A stretch of 31,338 bases of DNA from Candidatus Gastranaerophilales bacterium (GCA_900769355.1 CAAGGG010000033.1:1-31338), one strand, 5' to 3'; positions 9,151 to 16,187 are shown, numbered from the stretch's first letter. Numbers and translations: made by a program. The notes: generated by a model not told the origin, from the letters alone.

Positions 9151-9525
9151 TTAGCACAATTCAGCGTCGCCAAGTCCAAATTGTTCTAAACTATTAGATT
9201 TTGCTTGAACACAAATATATTCAATATCAGTTTTTGCTTCCATTGTTCTTACGGCATTTGGAAGAACTTTTACACAAGTTCCTTCTTTAACTTCAACAAC
9301 TTCATTATCTAGAGTCATTGAACCTTCGCCCTTTAAGAAAATATAAACTTCTTCATTTTGTTTGTGTTTGTGATTAAAAGGCAATTTTACTCCGGCAGGC
9401 ATTACACTAACTGAAATTTCACAGCTTGTTAATCCTAACAAATCATGCAAAAATGCTTTACCATTTTCATAATTTTTGCCTACTTCACTAATTTTTCCGA
9501 TTTCTTCTTTTTTAAAGTATGTCAT
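9151..9525 (-). CDS. Cupin-domain protein
   Basis: This 124-aa single-domain protein carries cupin motif 1 as FNHKHKQNEEVYIFLKGEG (about 50-68), with His52, His54 and Glu58/59 as likely metal ligands. Motif 2 is LPNAVRTMEA near residue 90, where the usual histidine is replaced by Arg93, so metal binding may use three ligands. The size and single domain match small cupins that bind a sugar, an acid or a metal-chelated small molecule; the ligand cannot be told from sequence. The gene follows a MarR-type regulator on the same strand after a 48-base gap that holds a copy of the regulator's palindrome, so it is most likely the regulator's target. Confidence 0.85.
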   Translation of the reverse strand: MTYFKKEEIGKISEVGKNYENGKAFLHDLLGLTSCEISVSVMPAGVKLPFNHKHKQNEEVYIFLKGEGSMTLDNEVVEVKEGTCVKVLPNAVRTMEAKTDIEYICVQAKSNSLEQFGLGDAELC

Positions 9526-9541
9526 AATGTTTTCTCCTTTC

Positions 9542-9555
9542 GTTAGATGTCTAAC
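9542..9555. promoter_or_regulatory. MarR-type operator between marR and cupin genes
   Basis: GTTAGATGTCTAAC matches the perfect palindrome at 9997-10010 (GTTAGATATCTAAC) except at one central base. It lies just upstream of the cupin ribosome binding site (GGAG, minus strand), where bound regulator could block a secondary promoter or read-through. Confidence 0.65.
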
Positions 9556-9573
9556 TATTACTGTAAAAAATTT

Positions 9574-9984
9574 TTATTTTAGTGCTTTTCTTAAAAGTTT
9601 TTCTATTAATTCAGCCTCTTCTATAGATAAATTTTTGTATAACATTTTATTCAATTCTTCTGAAATTTTTTCAAATATTACTTTAAAATCTTCACCTTTT
9701 TGAGTCAAAACAATATATGTACAACGATTATCTTTATCAGATGATTCTCTCTTTAAATATCCTAGTTTTTCAAGTTTATCAACTAGCACTGTAACCGTTG
9801 GTTTTGTTCTATGAATGCAATTTGCAATATCTTTCATCGTCATTTTACTGTTTTTGTAAAGACAAACAAGAATATCGCCATGACTTGGTACAAGTCCTTC
9901 TGCACCATTGTTTTTTAATTCTTCTATAATAAAACGGTTTCCTTTTTCGTGAATTCTTGATACCAAAGATAACATTTCTTTCAT
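9574..9984 (-). CDS. MarR-family transcriptional regulator
   Basis: The 136-aa protein has the usual MarR length and layout: dimerisation helices at both ends around a winged helix-turn-helix (about 33-92). Recognisable parts are the MTMKDIANCIHRTKPTVTVL recognition region and the wing with the family Asp and Arg (SSDKDNRCTYIVLT). It probably represses its own operon, because its promoter contains a perfect 14-bp palindrome and a second copy precedes the cupin gene. The effector is unknown. Cysteines at residues 56 and 88 leave redox sensing possible, but that is speculation. Confidence 0.9.
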   Translation of the reverse strand: MKEMLSLVSRIHEKGNRFIIEELKNNGAEGLVPSHGDILVCLYKNSKMTMKDIANCIHRTKPTVTVLVDKLEKLGYLKRESSDKDNRCTYIVLTQKGEDFKVIFEKISEELNKMLYKNLSIEEAELIEKLLRKALK

Positions 9985-9990
9985 ACAATT

Positions 9991-10018
9991 ATTATAGTTA
10001 GATATCTAACTTTGTCAA
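9991..10018 (-). promoter_or_regulatory. Autoregulated promoter of marR with operator in the spacer
   Basis: On the minus strand TTGACA (10018-10013) and TATAAT (9996-9991) are both exact sigma-70 consensus with a 16-base spacer. The spacer holds the perfect palindrome GTTAGATATCTAAC (9997-10010), so a bound dimer would exclude RNA polymerase. Confidence 0.85.
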
Positions 10019-10049
10019 GAAAATTATAAATCTATCCTTCTCTTTGTAT

Positions 10050-10110
10050 GGAATGGAGCTGAAGCTCCAATTCCTTGCCTCTCGAAAAACGTGACATTTG
10101 GTCGCCTTTT
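10050..10110. repeat. Composite palindromic repeat, copy 2
   Basis: The first part (10050-10080) is a hairpin, GGAATGGAGCT/AGCTCCAATTCC, nearly identical to 9044-9074. The second part (10081-10110) matches 13686-13715 in inverted orientation at 26 of 30 bases. The 10020-10140 gap has no other feature I can see. Confidence 0.7.
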
Positions 10111-10156
10111 TCTCGTCAAACTTGAATATTTTATTGTATTAATTATATTTCTAAAG

Positions 10157-10182
10157 TTATTGTAAATTTTTCTTTACAATAA
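10157..10182. promoter_or_regulatory. Perfect inverted repeat upstream of the 10242 gene
   Basis: TTATTGTAAA (10157-10166) and TTTACAATAA (10173-10182) form a perfect 10-bp inverted repeat with a 6-base spacer. No T-run follows, so an operator is more likely than a terminator. It lies 60 bases before the start codon. Confidence 0.45.
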
Positions 10183-10241
10183 TGTCAAAATTATTTTTTA
10201 TGAGGTTTAAAATTGTATAAAGTTTACATTTTGGAGGTAAT

Positions 10242-11447
10242 ATGCAAGTAAATAGAGTTCAATTTAATTACGCACCTGTAGTGGGATTACAAAGTAGAGT
10301 TAATAACAATAACTCAAAATCTTTAAACAATGTTCAACATCAAGATTATCAAACGTCGCCATTTAAAAAGCTTCCATTGAACTTTAAATACAACGCACCA
10401 ATTTCCTTCAGTGGATTTAGTGATGTAAATGCAACTGTTCCTGACATTGAATATGAAGAATATAACGCAATGACAGACGCAACCAAGAAGAGAATGAAAA
10501 AACGGTATGAAAAGTTTTTTAGTGACAAATCAATTAACAAAAATGAACTTTATGATACCCAACATTTTCAATACATGCCACTTAATACAGAGCAAAAATT
10601 CGACGAATTTGTAAAATTTTCAAGTCTTTATAACGATTTCAAAGATCGTCGTATAATCAGTATCGGAAGAAGTCCAAAATGGTTCTTAAACACATCTGTT
10701 TGGATGAAAGATGGTATTGACGGGTACGACTTTGCAGCTTTTTCCGGAAACTGGTTCCGAAGAGATCCCGAATGGGGAATTATTCCTGTTAAAGCGGCGA
10801 TGCCAACCGAAAAAGAATACAAAGCCTATACAAGATACCTTAAACAAAAAGGATTAGACCCTTTATCAATCGTAAAAGATGCGGAAAAAACTGGCAAAAG
10901 AACTATTTATACAGATTATGTTCAAACAGGTCGTGGAGTTTCTTCTTTCTTAGATATTATGTCAAGATTTGCTGAAGAACAAGGCGTACTTGAAAAATTC
11001 TCAAAATCTATTGAAATTATTGGAATTGGTTCTCAAGAATACAATGAAATGTTAAATCCATATGAAGAATATGTTGAAACTCCGGAAGTTTTGTATCCTG
11101 AGAGATTAAAACCTTATGAAAAGAACATAAAACAAAAATTTTATTCAATGCCGGCTGATATTCAAGTTGACATGCTAATTAACCAAAACACAAACGAATG
11201 TCGTTCAACTTATTATCCGCACACAGCTTGGACTTTATACAATCCGGACACATTCAAAACCGGAATGGTAAGAGACATGAAAAAGATAGAAGCTGTTGCC
11301 AAAGAACTAAAAGACGTAACAAAACAAAAAGCAGTAAGTTCATTCTCGCCTGCAATGAGAGATTACAGAAACTTACTAAATTTCAGAATTCTTGACGGTT
11401 TGGCAAAACGCGGTTTATTGACAGCTCGTCACGTATCTAAGGTATAA
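10242..11447 (+). CDS. Conserved-looking hypothetical protein, possible phosphoribosyltransferase fold
   Basis: The 401-aa protein starts with ATG after a strong TTGGAGGTAAT ribosome binding site. It begins MQVNRVQFNY and has PISFSGF at 53-59, the N-terminal signature of the lineage, preceded by an Asn-rich low-complexity stretch. The central domain contains IISIGRSPKWF (138-148) and, later, TIYTDYVQTGRG (about 221-232) followed by a helix. This order of a strand-Gly loop and a hydrophobic strand-Asp-x-x-x-TGRG loop resembles type I phosphoribosyltransferases, where the second loop binds PRPP phosphate. That match is by eye only. No membrane segment is visible. It precedes the pyruvate formate-lyase locus but has its own promoter region, so a functional link is not shown. 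Confidence 0.7.
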   Translation: MQVNRVQFNYAPVVGLQSRVNNNNSKSLNNVQHQDYQTSPFKKLPLNFKYNAPISFSGFSDVNATVPDIEYEEYNAMTDATKKRMKKRYEKFFSDKSINKNELYDTQHFQYMPLNTEQKFDEFVKFSSLYNDFKDRRIISIGRSPKWFLNTSVWMKDGIDGYDFAAFSGNWFRRDPEWGIIPVKAAMPTEKEYKAYTRYLKQKGLDPLSIVKDAEKTGKRTIYTDYVQTGRGVSSFLDIMSRFAEEQGVLEKFSKSIEIIGIGSQEYNEMLNPYEEYVETPEVLYPERLKPYEKNIKQKFYSMPADIQVDMLINQNTNECRSTYYPHTAWTLYNPDTFKTGMVRDMKKIEAVAKELKDVTKQKAVSSFSPAMRDYRNLLNFRILDGLAKRGLLTARHVSKV

Positions 11448-11485
11448 GAATAAATTATATAATCAAAAATATTAAGTTTTTGTTT

Positions 11486-11521
11486 ACATGTGTGGCTTTT
11501 TGGTTAAACATGTAGTATAGT
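11486..11521 (+). promoter_or_regulatory. Putative promoter of the pyruvate formate-lyase locus with paired ACATGT sites
   Basis: ACATGT occurs at 11486-11491 and 11508-11513, starting 22 bases (two helical turns) apart, each preceded by GTT(T/AA). The second abuts a TATAGT -10-like box at 11516-11521, 61 bases before the start codon. A good -35 is not evident, which fits an activator-dependent promoter. Confidence 0.4.
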
Positions 11522-11581
11522 GTTGTTAAACTTTTTGCAACTATCAGACTTTTACAATTTAGGAAATATAGGAGAAAAGAG

Positions 11582-13648
11582 ATGACAACACTGGAGAAAA
11601 AAGCTTATCCGGCGGAAAAATTTGTATCCGGCAAGTGGGAACAAGAAATTAATGTTAGGGATTTTATCCAAAAGAACTACACACCTTATGAAGGCGATTC
11701 AAGCTTTTTGGCAGACGCAACAGATGCTACAAAAAGATTGTGGCAAGAATGCTGTGATTTGTTAAAAAAAGAACGTGACAACGGTGGCGTTCTTGATATG
11801 GATACGAAAGTTGTATCTACAATCACATCACATGGTGCCGGTTATATTGATAAAAACTTAGAAACAATTGTAGGATTGCAAACTGATGCACCGCTTAAAC
11901 GTTCTATGCAACCATTTGGTGGTATCAGAATGGCAGAAACATCTTGCAAATCTTATGGATATGAAGTAGATCCGGAAGTTTCTGAAATCTTTACAAAATA
12001 TAGAAAAACTCATAACCAAGGTGTTTTTGATGTTTATACACCTGAGATGAAAGCTGCAAGACACTCTGCAATCATCACAGGGTTACCTGATGCTTACGGA
12101 AGAGGTAGGATCATTGGGGATTACAGACGTGTTGCCCTATACGGTATTAACCGTTTGATTGAAGATAAACAGGAACAATTCAAGTCTCTTGAAGGCGAAA
12201 TGACTCCTGACAGAATTCAGTTGAGAGAAGAAATTACCGACCAAATCAAAGCACTTAAAGAAATGATTGAGTTAGGTAAAATTTACGGTTTTGACATTTC
12301 TCAACCGGCAAGAAACGCTCGTGAAGCTGTTCAATGGTTATATTTCGGTTACTTGTCAGCCGTAAAAGAACAAAATGGAGCAGCAATGAGCATCGGTAGA
12401 ACTTCAACTTTCTTGGATATCTACATTGAAAGAGATTTGAGGGAAGGAGTTTTGACAGAAGCTGAGGCTCAAGAATTAATCGACCATTTCATTATGAAAT
12501 TAAGATTAGTGAAATTTGCAAGAACTCCTGAATACAACGATTTATTTTCCGGTGATCCGACTTGGGTAACTGAATCTATCGGCGGTATGGGAATTGATGG
12601 AAGAACTCTTGTTACTAAGAACTCTTTCAGATATTTGCATACACTTGAAAATCTTGGAACAGCACCTGAGCCAAACTTAACTGTTTTATGGTCAAAAAGA
12701 TTGCCACATAATTTCAAACAATATTGTGCACACATTTCAATTACAACATCATCTATTCAATATGAAAACGACGATATGATGAGAGTAACTCATGGTGATG
12801 ATTATGCAATCGCATGTTGTGTATCTTCAATGGTTGTCGGCAAAGAAATGCAGTTCTTCGGAGCACGTGCGAACCTTGCAAAATGCTTGCTTTATGCAAT
12901 CAACGGTGGTGTTGATGAAAGACTAAAAATTCAAGTTGGTCCAAAATATCGTCCTGTTACCTCAGAATATCTTGACTATGACGAAGTTATGGACAAATAC
13001 AATGATATGATGGAGTGGCTTGCAGGTTTGTATGTAAATACATTAAATGTAATTCACTATATGCACGACAAATATTGTTATGAAAAAGCTCAAATGGCAC
13101 TTCACGATAGAGATGTAAAACGCTATTTTGCAACAGGAATTGCTGGGCTTTCAGTTGTTGCGGACTCGCTTTCTGCAATCAAGTATGCAAAAGTTAAGGC
13201 TATTCGTGACGAAAACGGTATTGTTGTTGATTACGAAGTTGAAGGTGATTTCCCTAAATACGGCAACAACGACGACAGAGTAGACCAAATTGCAGTAGAC
13301 TTGGTTAGAAACTTTATGTCAAAAATCAGAAAACATTACACATACAGAAATTCAATTCCTACAATGTCGATTTTGACAATCACATCTAACGTTGTTTACG
13401 GAAAGAAAACAGGGAATACGCCTGATGGAAGAAAAGCTGGAATTCCTCTTGCGCCGGGAGCAAATCCAATGCATGGAAGAGATTCTAACGGAGCAGCGGC
13501 ATCACTTGCATCAGTTGCAAAACTTCCATTTAATGACGCACAAGACGGAATTTCAAACACATTCTCAATCATTCCAAATGCTTTGGGTAAAGACGAAGTG
13601 TTTATGGGCGATTTGAACGTATGTTTGGATTGCGGTTGTGCTGAATAA
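11582..13648 (+). CDS. pflB: Pyruvate formate-lyase catalytic part, lacking the glycyl-radical domain
   Basis: The 688-aa protein matches formate C-acetyltransferase (CoA + pyruvate to acetyl-CoA + formate) from the N-terminus to the NALGKDEV motif. It has the active-site cysteine pair (Cys412-Cys413 in AIACCVSSM), the KEMQFFGARANLAK segment and GNTPDGRKAG. Normal PflB proteins of about 740-760 aa continue through the linker into the glycyl-radical domain. Here the frame instead ends with a short cysteine-containing tail, DLNVCLDCGCAE. The missing domain is encoded 130 bases downstream as a separate protein. The start has a good AGGAG ribosome binding site. The rest is highly conserved with no internal breaks, so it is likely functional as one half of a two-protein enzyme in the cytoplasm. 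Confidence 0.93.
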   Translation: MTTLEKKAYPAEKFVSGKWEQEINVRDFIQKNYTPYEGDSSFLADATDATKRLWQECCDLLKKERDNGGVLDMDTKVVSTITSHGAGYIDKNLETIVGLQTDAPLKRSMQPFGGIRMAETSCKSYGYEVDPEVSEIFTKYRKTHNQGVFDVYTPEMKAARHSAIITGLPDAYGRGRIIGDYRRVALYGINRLIEDKQEQFKSLEGEMTPDRIQLREEITDQIKALKEMIELGKIYGFDISQPARNAREAVQWLYFGYLSAVKEQNGAAMSIGRTSTFLDIYIERDLREGVLTEAEAQELIDHFIMKLRLVKFARTPEYNDLFSGDPTWVTESIGGMGIDGRTLVTKNSFRYLHTLENLGTAPEPNLTVLWSKRLPHNFKQYCAHISITTSSIQYENDDMMRVTHGDDYAIACCVSSMVVGKEMQFFGARANLAKCLLYAINGGVDERLKIQVGPKYRPVTSEYLDYDEVMDKYNDMMEWLAGLYVNTLNVIHYMHDKYCYEKAQMALHDRDVKRYFATGIAGLSVVADSLSAIKYAKVKAIRDENGIVVDYEVEGDFPKYGNNDDRVDQIAVDLVRNFMSKIRKHYTYRNSIPTMSILTITSNVVYGKKTGNTPDGRKAGIPLAPGANPMHGRDSNGAAASLASVAKLPFNDAQDGISNTFSIIPNALGKDEVFMGDLNVCLDCGCAE

Positions 13649-13685
13649 CTAAACTTCATGTCTTCCCCTTGTGACTCTGCCGAAC

Positions 13686-13715
13686 AAAAGGTGACTAAAT
13701 GTCACGTTTTGTGAG
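13686..13715. repeat. Dispersed repeat in the gap of the split pfl gene
   Basis: This 30-base unit matches the reverse complement of 10081-10110 at 26 of 30 positions and contains GTGAC-taaat-GTCAC. It is followed by a small AAATC-ttc-GATTT hairpin. It lies in the 130-base gap between the two pyruvate formate-lyase parts. Confidence 0.65.
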
Positions 13716-13778
13716 AGGTACAACAAAATCTTCGATTTCGAGGAGGGAAAATAAAATAAAATAAGAAAGGAAAAAATC

Positions 13779-14018
13779 ATGCCTACAACAATGCAGGAAG
13801 AAAATTTAATAAACTTAATCGATGGTTACGTTGAAAAAGGTGGTCACCACTTGAACGTAAACGTATTCAACAGAGAAACATTGCTTGATGCTCAAGCACA
13901 CCCTGAAAAATATCCACAATTAACAGTGAGAGTTTCTGGATATGCCGTAAACTTTATTAAGCTTACAAAAGAGCAACAAGATGATGTTATTTCAAGAACT
14001 TTCCATGGTGCACTGTAA
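13779..14018 (+). CDS. Stand-alone glycyl-radical domain of pyruvate formate-lyase
   Basis: The 79-aa protein equals the C-terminal domain of PflB: NLIDGYVEKGGHHLNVNVFN, then HPEKYPQLTVRVSGYAV with the radical glycine at residue 54, and the family's terminal ISRTFHG. It has its own ATG and an AAGAAAGG ribosome binding site and is in a different frame from the upstream gene, so it must be made as a separate chain. It resembles E. coli GrcA (YfiD), a spare glycyl-radical domain that can replace a damaged one. Here, however, the upstream catalytic protein has no such domain of its own, so this should be an obligate subunit. The activase gene pflA follows. Function as an activated subunit is an inference from complete motif conservation. 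Confidence 0.9.
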   Translation: MPTTMQEENLINLIDGYVEKGGHHLNVNVFNRETLLDAQAHPEKYPQLTVRVSGYAVNFIKLTKEQQDDVISRTFHGAL

Positions 14019-14025
14019 AATCGAA

Positions 14026-14058
14026 GTTACTAGGTTACTAAGGCACTAGGGCACTAAG
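14026..14058. repeat. Short imperfect tandem repeat
   Basis: Four 8-9 base units in a row: GTTACTAG, GTTACTAAG, GCACTAGG, GCACTAAG. It lies just after the glycyl-radical gene and before the terminator hairpin. Confidence 0.6.
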
Positions 14059-14074
14059 TTCTTTACAATTGTAG

Positions 14075-14100
14075 GGCGGGGTACCTACCCCGCCTTTATT
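14075..14100 (+). terminator. Terminator-like hairpin after the glycyl-radical gene
   Basis: GGCGGGG (14075-14081) pairs with CCCCGCC (14088-14094) around TACCTA, followed by TTTATT. The stem is very GC-rich against the background. It may limit read-through into pflA. Confidence 0.7.
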
Positions 14101-14112
14101 TATAATAAAAAT

Positions 14113-14850
14113 ATGACAATCAAAGGAAATATACATTCAATAGAAACTTGTGGGACGGTTGATGGACCGGGGATACGCTTTGTAATTTTTATGCAAGGTT
14201 GTCCTTTACGTTGCCAATATTGCCATAATCCTGATACTTGGCAAACTGATACGAATAAACTTATTACCGTTGATGAAATTATGCAAAAATACGATGGTGT
14301 AAAAGAATTCGTTCAGTCAGGCGGAATTACCGTAACGGGTGGCGAACCTTTGTTGCAAATTGATTTTGTCACAGAGCTTTTTAAAGTTGCAAAAGCTCAT
14401 GGTATTCATACGGCACTCGACACATCTGGAATAACTTTTAATCAAGAAAATACCGGAAATATAAATAATCTTTTAAAATATACAGATCTTGTTTTGCTTG
14501 ATATAAAACACATTGACGACGAAGAACACAAAAAACTTACAGGAGCTTCTAATAAAAATATTTTAGCATTTGCACAATACTTGTCAGAAAAACAAATTCC
14601 AGTGTGGATTAGACATGTCGTTGTAAAAGATATAACACTTAATGAAAAATATTTAAAAGAACTTGGAAAATTTCTTGCTACACTAAACAACATAAAAGCA
14701 TTAGATATTTTGCCATATCATAACATGGCTATTCCAAAATATGAATCTCTTGGAATTAATTACCCCTTAAAAAATACGCCCCCAACAAGTAAAGAAGAAG
14801 CAATCAACGCTAGAAATATAATTTTACAAGAATATAAAAAATTTCACTAA
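14113..14850 (+). CDS. pflA: Pyruvate formate-lyase activating enzyme (radical SAM)
   Basis: The 245-aa protein has the radical-SAM Cx3Cx2C motif as Cys30, Cys34 and Cys37 (MQGCPLRCQYCHNP), which binds the [4Fe-4S] cluster, and TVTGGEPLLQ for SAM binding. The length matches PflA. It should abstract hydrogen from the glycine of the separate 79-aa protein to start the radical on which formate-lyase activity depends. The start is unusual: no ribosome binding site is visible, and a TATAAT lies at 14101-14106, only six bases before ATG, so the mRNA could be leaderless or the -10 match fortuitous. It is third in the pfl locus. Confidence 0.94.
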   Translation: MTIKGNIHSIETCGTVDGPGIRFVIFMQGCPLRCQYCHNPDTWQTDTNKLITVDEIMQKYDGVKEFVQSGGITVTGGEPLLQIDFVTELFKVAKAHGIHTALDTSGITFNQENTGNINNLLKYTDLVLLDIKHIDDEEHKKLTGASNKNILAFAQYLSEKQIPVWIRHVVVKDITLNEKYLKELGKFLATLNNIKALDILPYHNMAIPKYESLGINYPLKNTPPTSKEEAINARNIILQEYKKFH

Positions 14851-14921
14851 TTTATTGACATGTTTTTTTTCTTATAATTCAATATATGTGTACATTTGAC
14901 CAAAACACAAAAGGATAAAAA

Positions 14922-15998
14922 ATGAAAATATTAGTAGGTTTATCAGGTGGAGTTGATTCGTCAACAGCAGCATTAATTTTAAAACAGCAAGGACACGAAG
15001 TAATCGGAGCAACAATGTCAATTTGGGGCAAAGACGGAATGGCACTAAAAAGTGGACACAAAAATGCTTGTTACGGACCAGATGAAGTCGAAGATATTGA
15101 AGAAGCAAGAAGAATTGCTAAACAACTGGATATTCCTTACTATGTTTTCAATTGCGTTGAACAGTACGAAAAAATAGTTTTGGAGAACTTTAAATCAGAA
15201 TATATTCAAGGACGTACTCCAAATCCTTGCGTATGGTGTAATGCATTAGTAAAATTCGGAGCATTACCTTTGATGGCAAAAGAAAACGGGCTAGTGTTTG
15301 ACAAATTTGCAACCGGTCATTATGCAAGAGTAGAAGAAGCTGAAAACGGAAGATTTTTATTAAAACGAGGTGTAGCTCCGCACAAAGACCAATCATATTT
15401 CTTATACAGACTTAAACAAGAACAATTAAAATACATATTATTACCGCTTGGATCTTACACCAAAGAAGAAATTAGAAAAATCGCAAAAGAAAACGGACTT
15501 GATGTCGCAGAAAAACCTGATAGCCAAGATTTTTATGATGGAGATTACAACGAATTACTTGGAATAGAAGAAAAAGAAGGAAACATTGTTGATGTAAACG
15601 GCAAAGTTTTAGGACCCCACAAAGGAATTTGGAATTACACTATCGGTCAAAGAAAAGGAATTGGCGTTTCAGCAAGTGAGCCGTTGTATGTGTTGTCTTT
15701 AAATAAGGATACAAATGAAGTTGTTGTTGGTCCTGCGGATAAAACTTTCCGAAAATCATTAACTGCAATTAATTTCAACTGGATTGCAATTGATAAACTG
15801 GAAGAAGAAATTAAAGTTCAAGCTAAAATTCGTTCAACCCAAGAACCTGTTAATGTTACCGCAAAACCACTTGAAGATGGAAAAATTGAAGTAGTATTTG
15901 ACGACTTCCAAAAATCTATTGCTATCGGACAATCTGTCGTTTTATATGATAATGATGTTGTTTTAGGTGGTGGAGTTATTGACAGCACAGCTTGTTAG
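14922..15998 (+). CDS. mnmA: tRNA-specific 2-thiouridylase
   Basis: The 358-aa protein catalyses sulfur transfer to U34 of tRNAs for Lys, Glu and Gln. It has the PP-loop SGGVDSS at 8-14, GRTPNPCVWCN with Cys103 and Cys106, and ATGHYAR. Where E. coli MnmA has its second catalytic cysteine in a GICF motif, this protein reads SQDFYDGDY (201-209), so that cysteine is absent. It does have an additional ACYGPDE cysteine at residue 50. This pattern fits a variant MnmA group that may hold an iron-sulfur cluster on these three cysteines. That is an inference. An AAAGGAT ribosome binding site precedes ATG. No cysteine desulfurase is adjacent. Confidence 0.9.
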   Translation: MKILVGLSGGVDSSTAALILKQQGHEVIGATMSIWGKDGMALKSGHKNACYGPDEVEDIEEARRIAKQLDIPYYVFNCVEQYEKIVLENFKSEYIQGRTPNPCVWCNALVKFGALPLMAKENGLVFDKFATGHYARVEEAENGRFLLKRGVAPHKDQSYFLYRLKQEQLKYILLPLGSYTKEEIRKIAKENGLDVAEKPDSQDFYDGDYNELLGIEEKEGNIVDVNGKVLGPHKGIWNYTIGQRKGIGVSASEPLYVLSLNKDTNEVVVGPADKTFRKSLTAINFNWIAIDKLEEEIKVQAKIRSTQEPVNVTAKPLEDGKIEVVFDDFQKSIAIGQSVVLYDNDVVLGGGVIDSTAC

Positions 15999-16023
15999 TT
16001 AGATAATTTTTGAGAGGATTGCG

Positions 16024-16047
16024 CTGGGTGGGTATGCCCAACCTACA
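16024..16047. repeat. Intergenic palindrome downstream of mnmA
   Basis: GGTGGG and CCCAACC pair with one bulged A around a short loop. Read on the minus strand, its TGTAGG(TT)GGG(C)...ACCC arrangement resembles the hairpin at 14071-14094. It could serve as a terminator for mnmA, though no T-run follows. Confidence 0.4.
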
Positions 16048-16073
16048 TTCTGCTCATATTAATAACTTAGGCA

Positions 16074-16187
16074 AGTTGACAAGTAAATATTTTAAGTTAA
16101 TATAGCTCCCCAGTGGAGTGGAACGCAACGTAATTCAATTTTTAGTAGAGCATGCTCTACCAACAGTTGACAAGTAAATATTTTAAG
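16074..16187 (+). repeat. 23-base direct repeat upstream of tRNA-Thr
   Basis: AGTTGACAAGTAAATATTTT plus AAG occurs identically at 16074-16096 and 16165-16187, 91 bases apart. Each is followed by a version of ATATAGCTC, which in the second copy is the 5' end of the tRNA. The first copy therefore looks like a promoter plus the first bases of a lost or replaced tRNA. Only the first copy has room for TTGACA with a -10 (TAATAT, 16098-16103) upstream of the tRNA. A perfect palindrome, GTAGAGCATGCTCTAC, lies between the copies. Confidence 0.75.

Noticed and set aside
12469..13178. Minus-strand frames inside pflB
   Set aside because: They lie opposite highly conserved pyruvate formate-lyase sequence and have no homology that I recognise.
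13649..13778. Sequencing frameshift as an explanation of the split pfl
   Set aside because: The gap is 130 bases of non-pfl sequence with a repeat and a ribosome binding site; a single indel cannot restore one frame.
14026..14058. CRISPR-like repeats
   Set aside because: The units are 8-9 bases, imperfect and without spacers.
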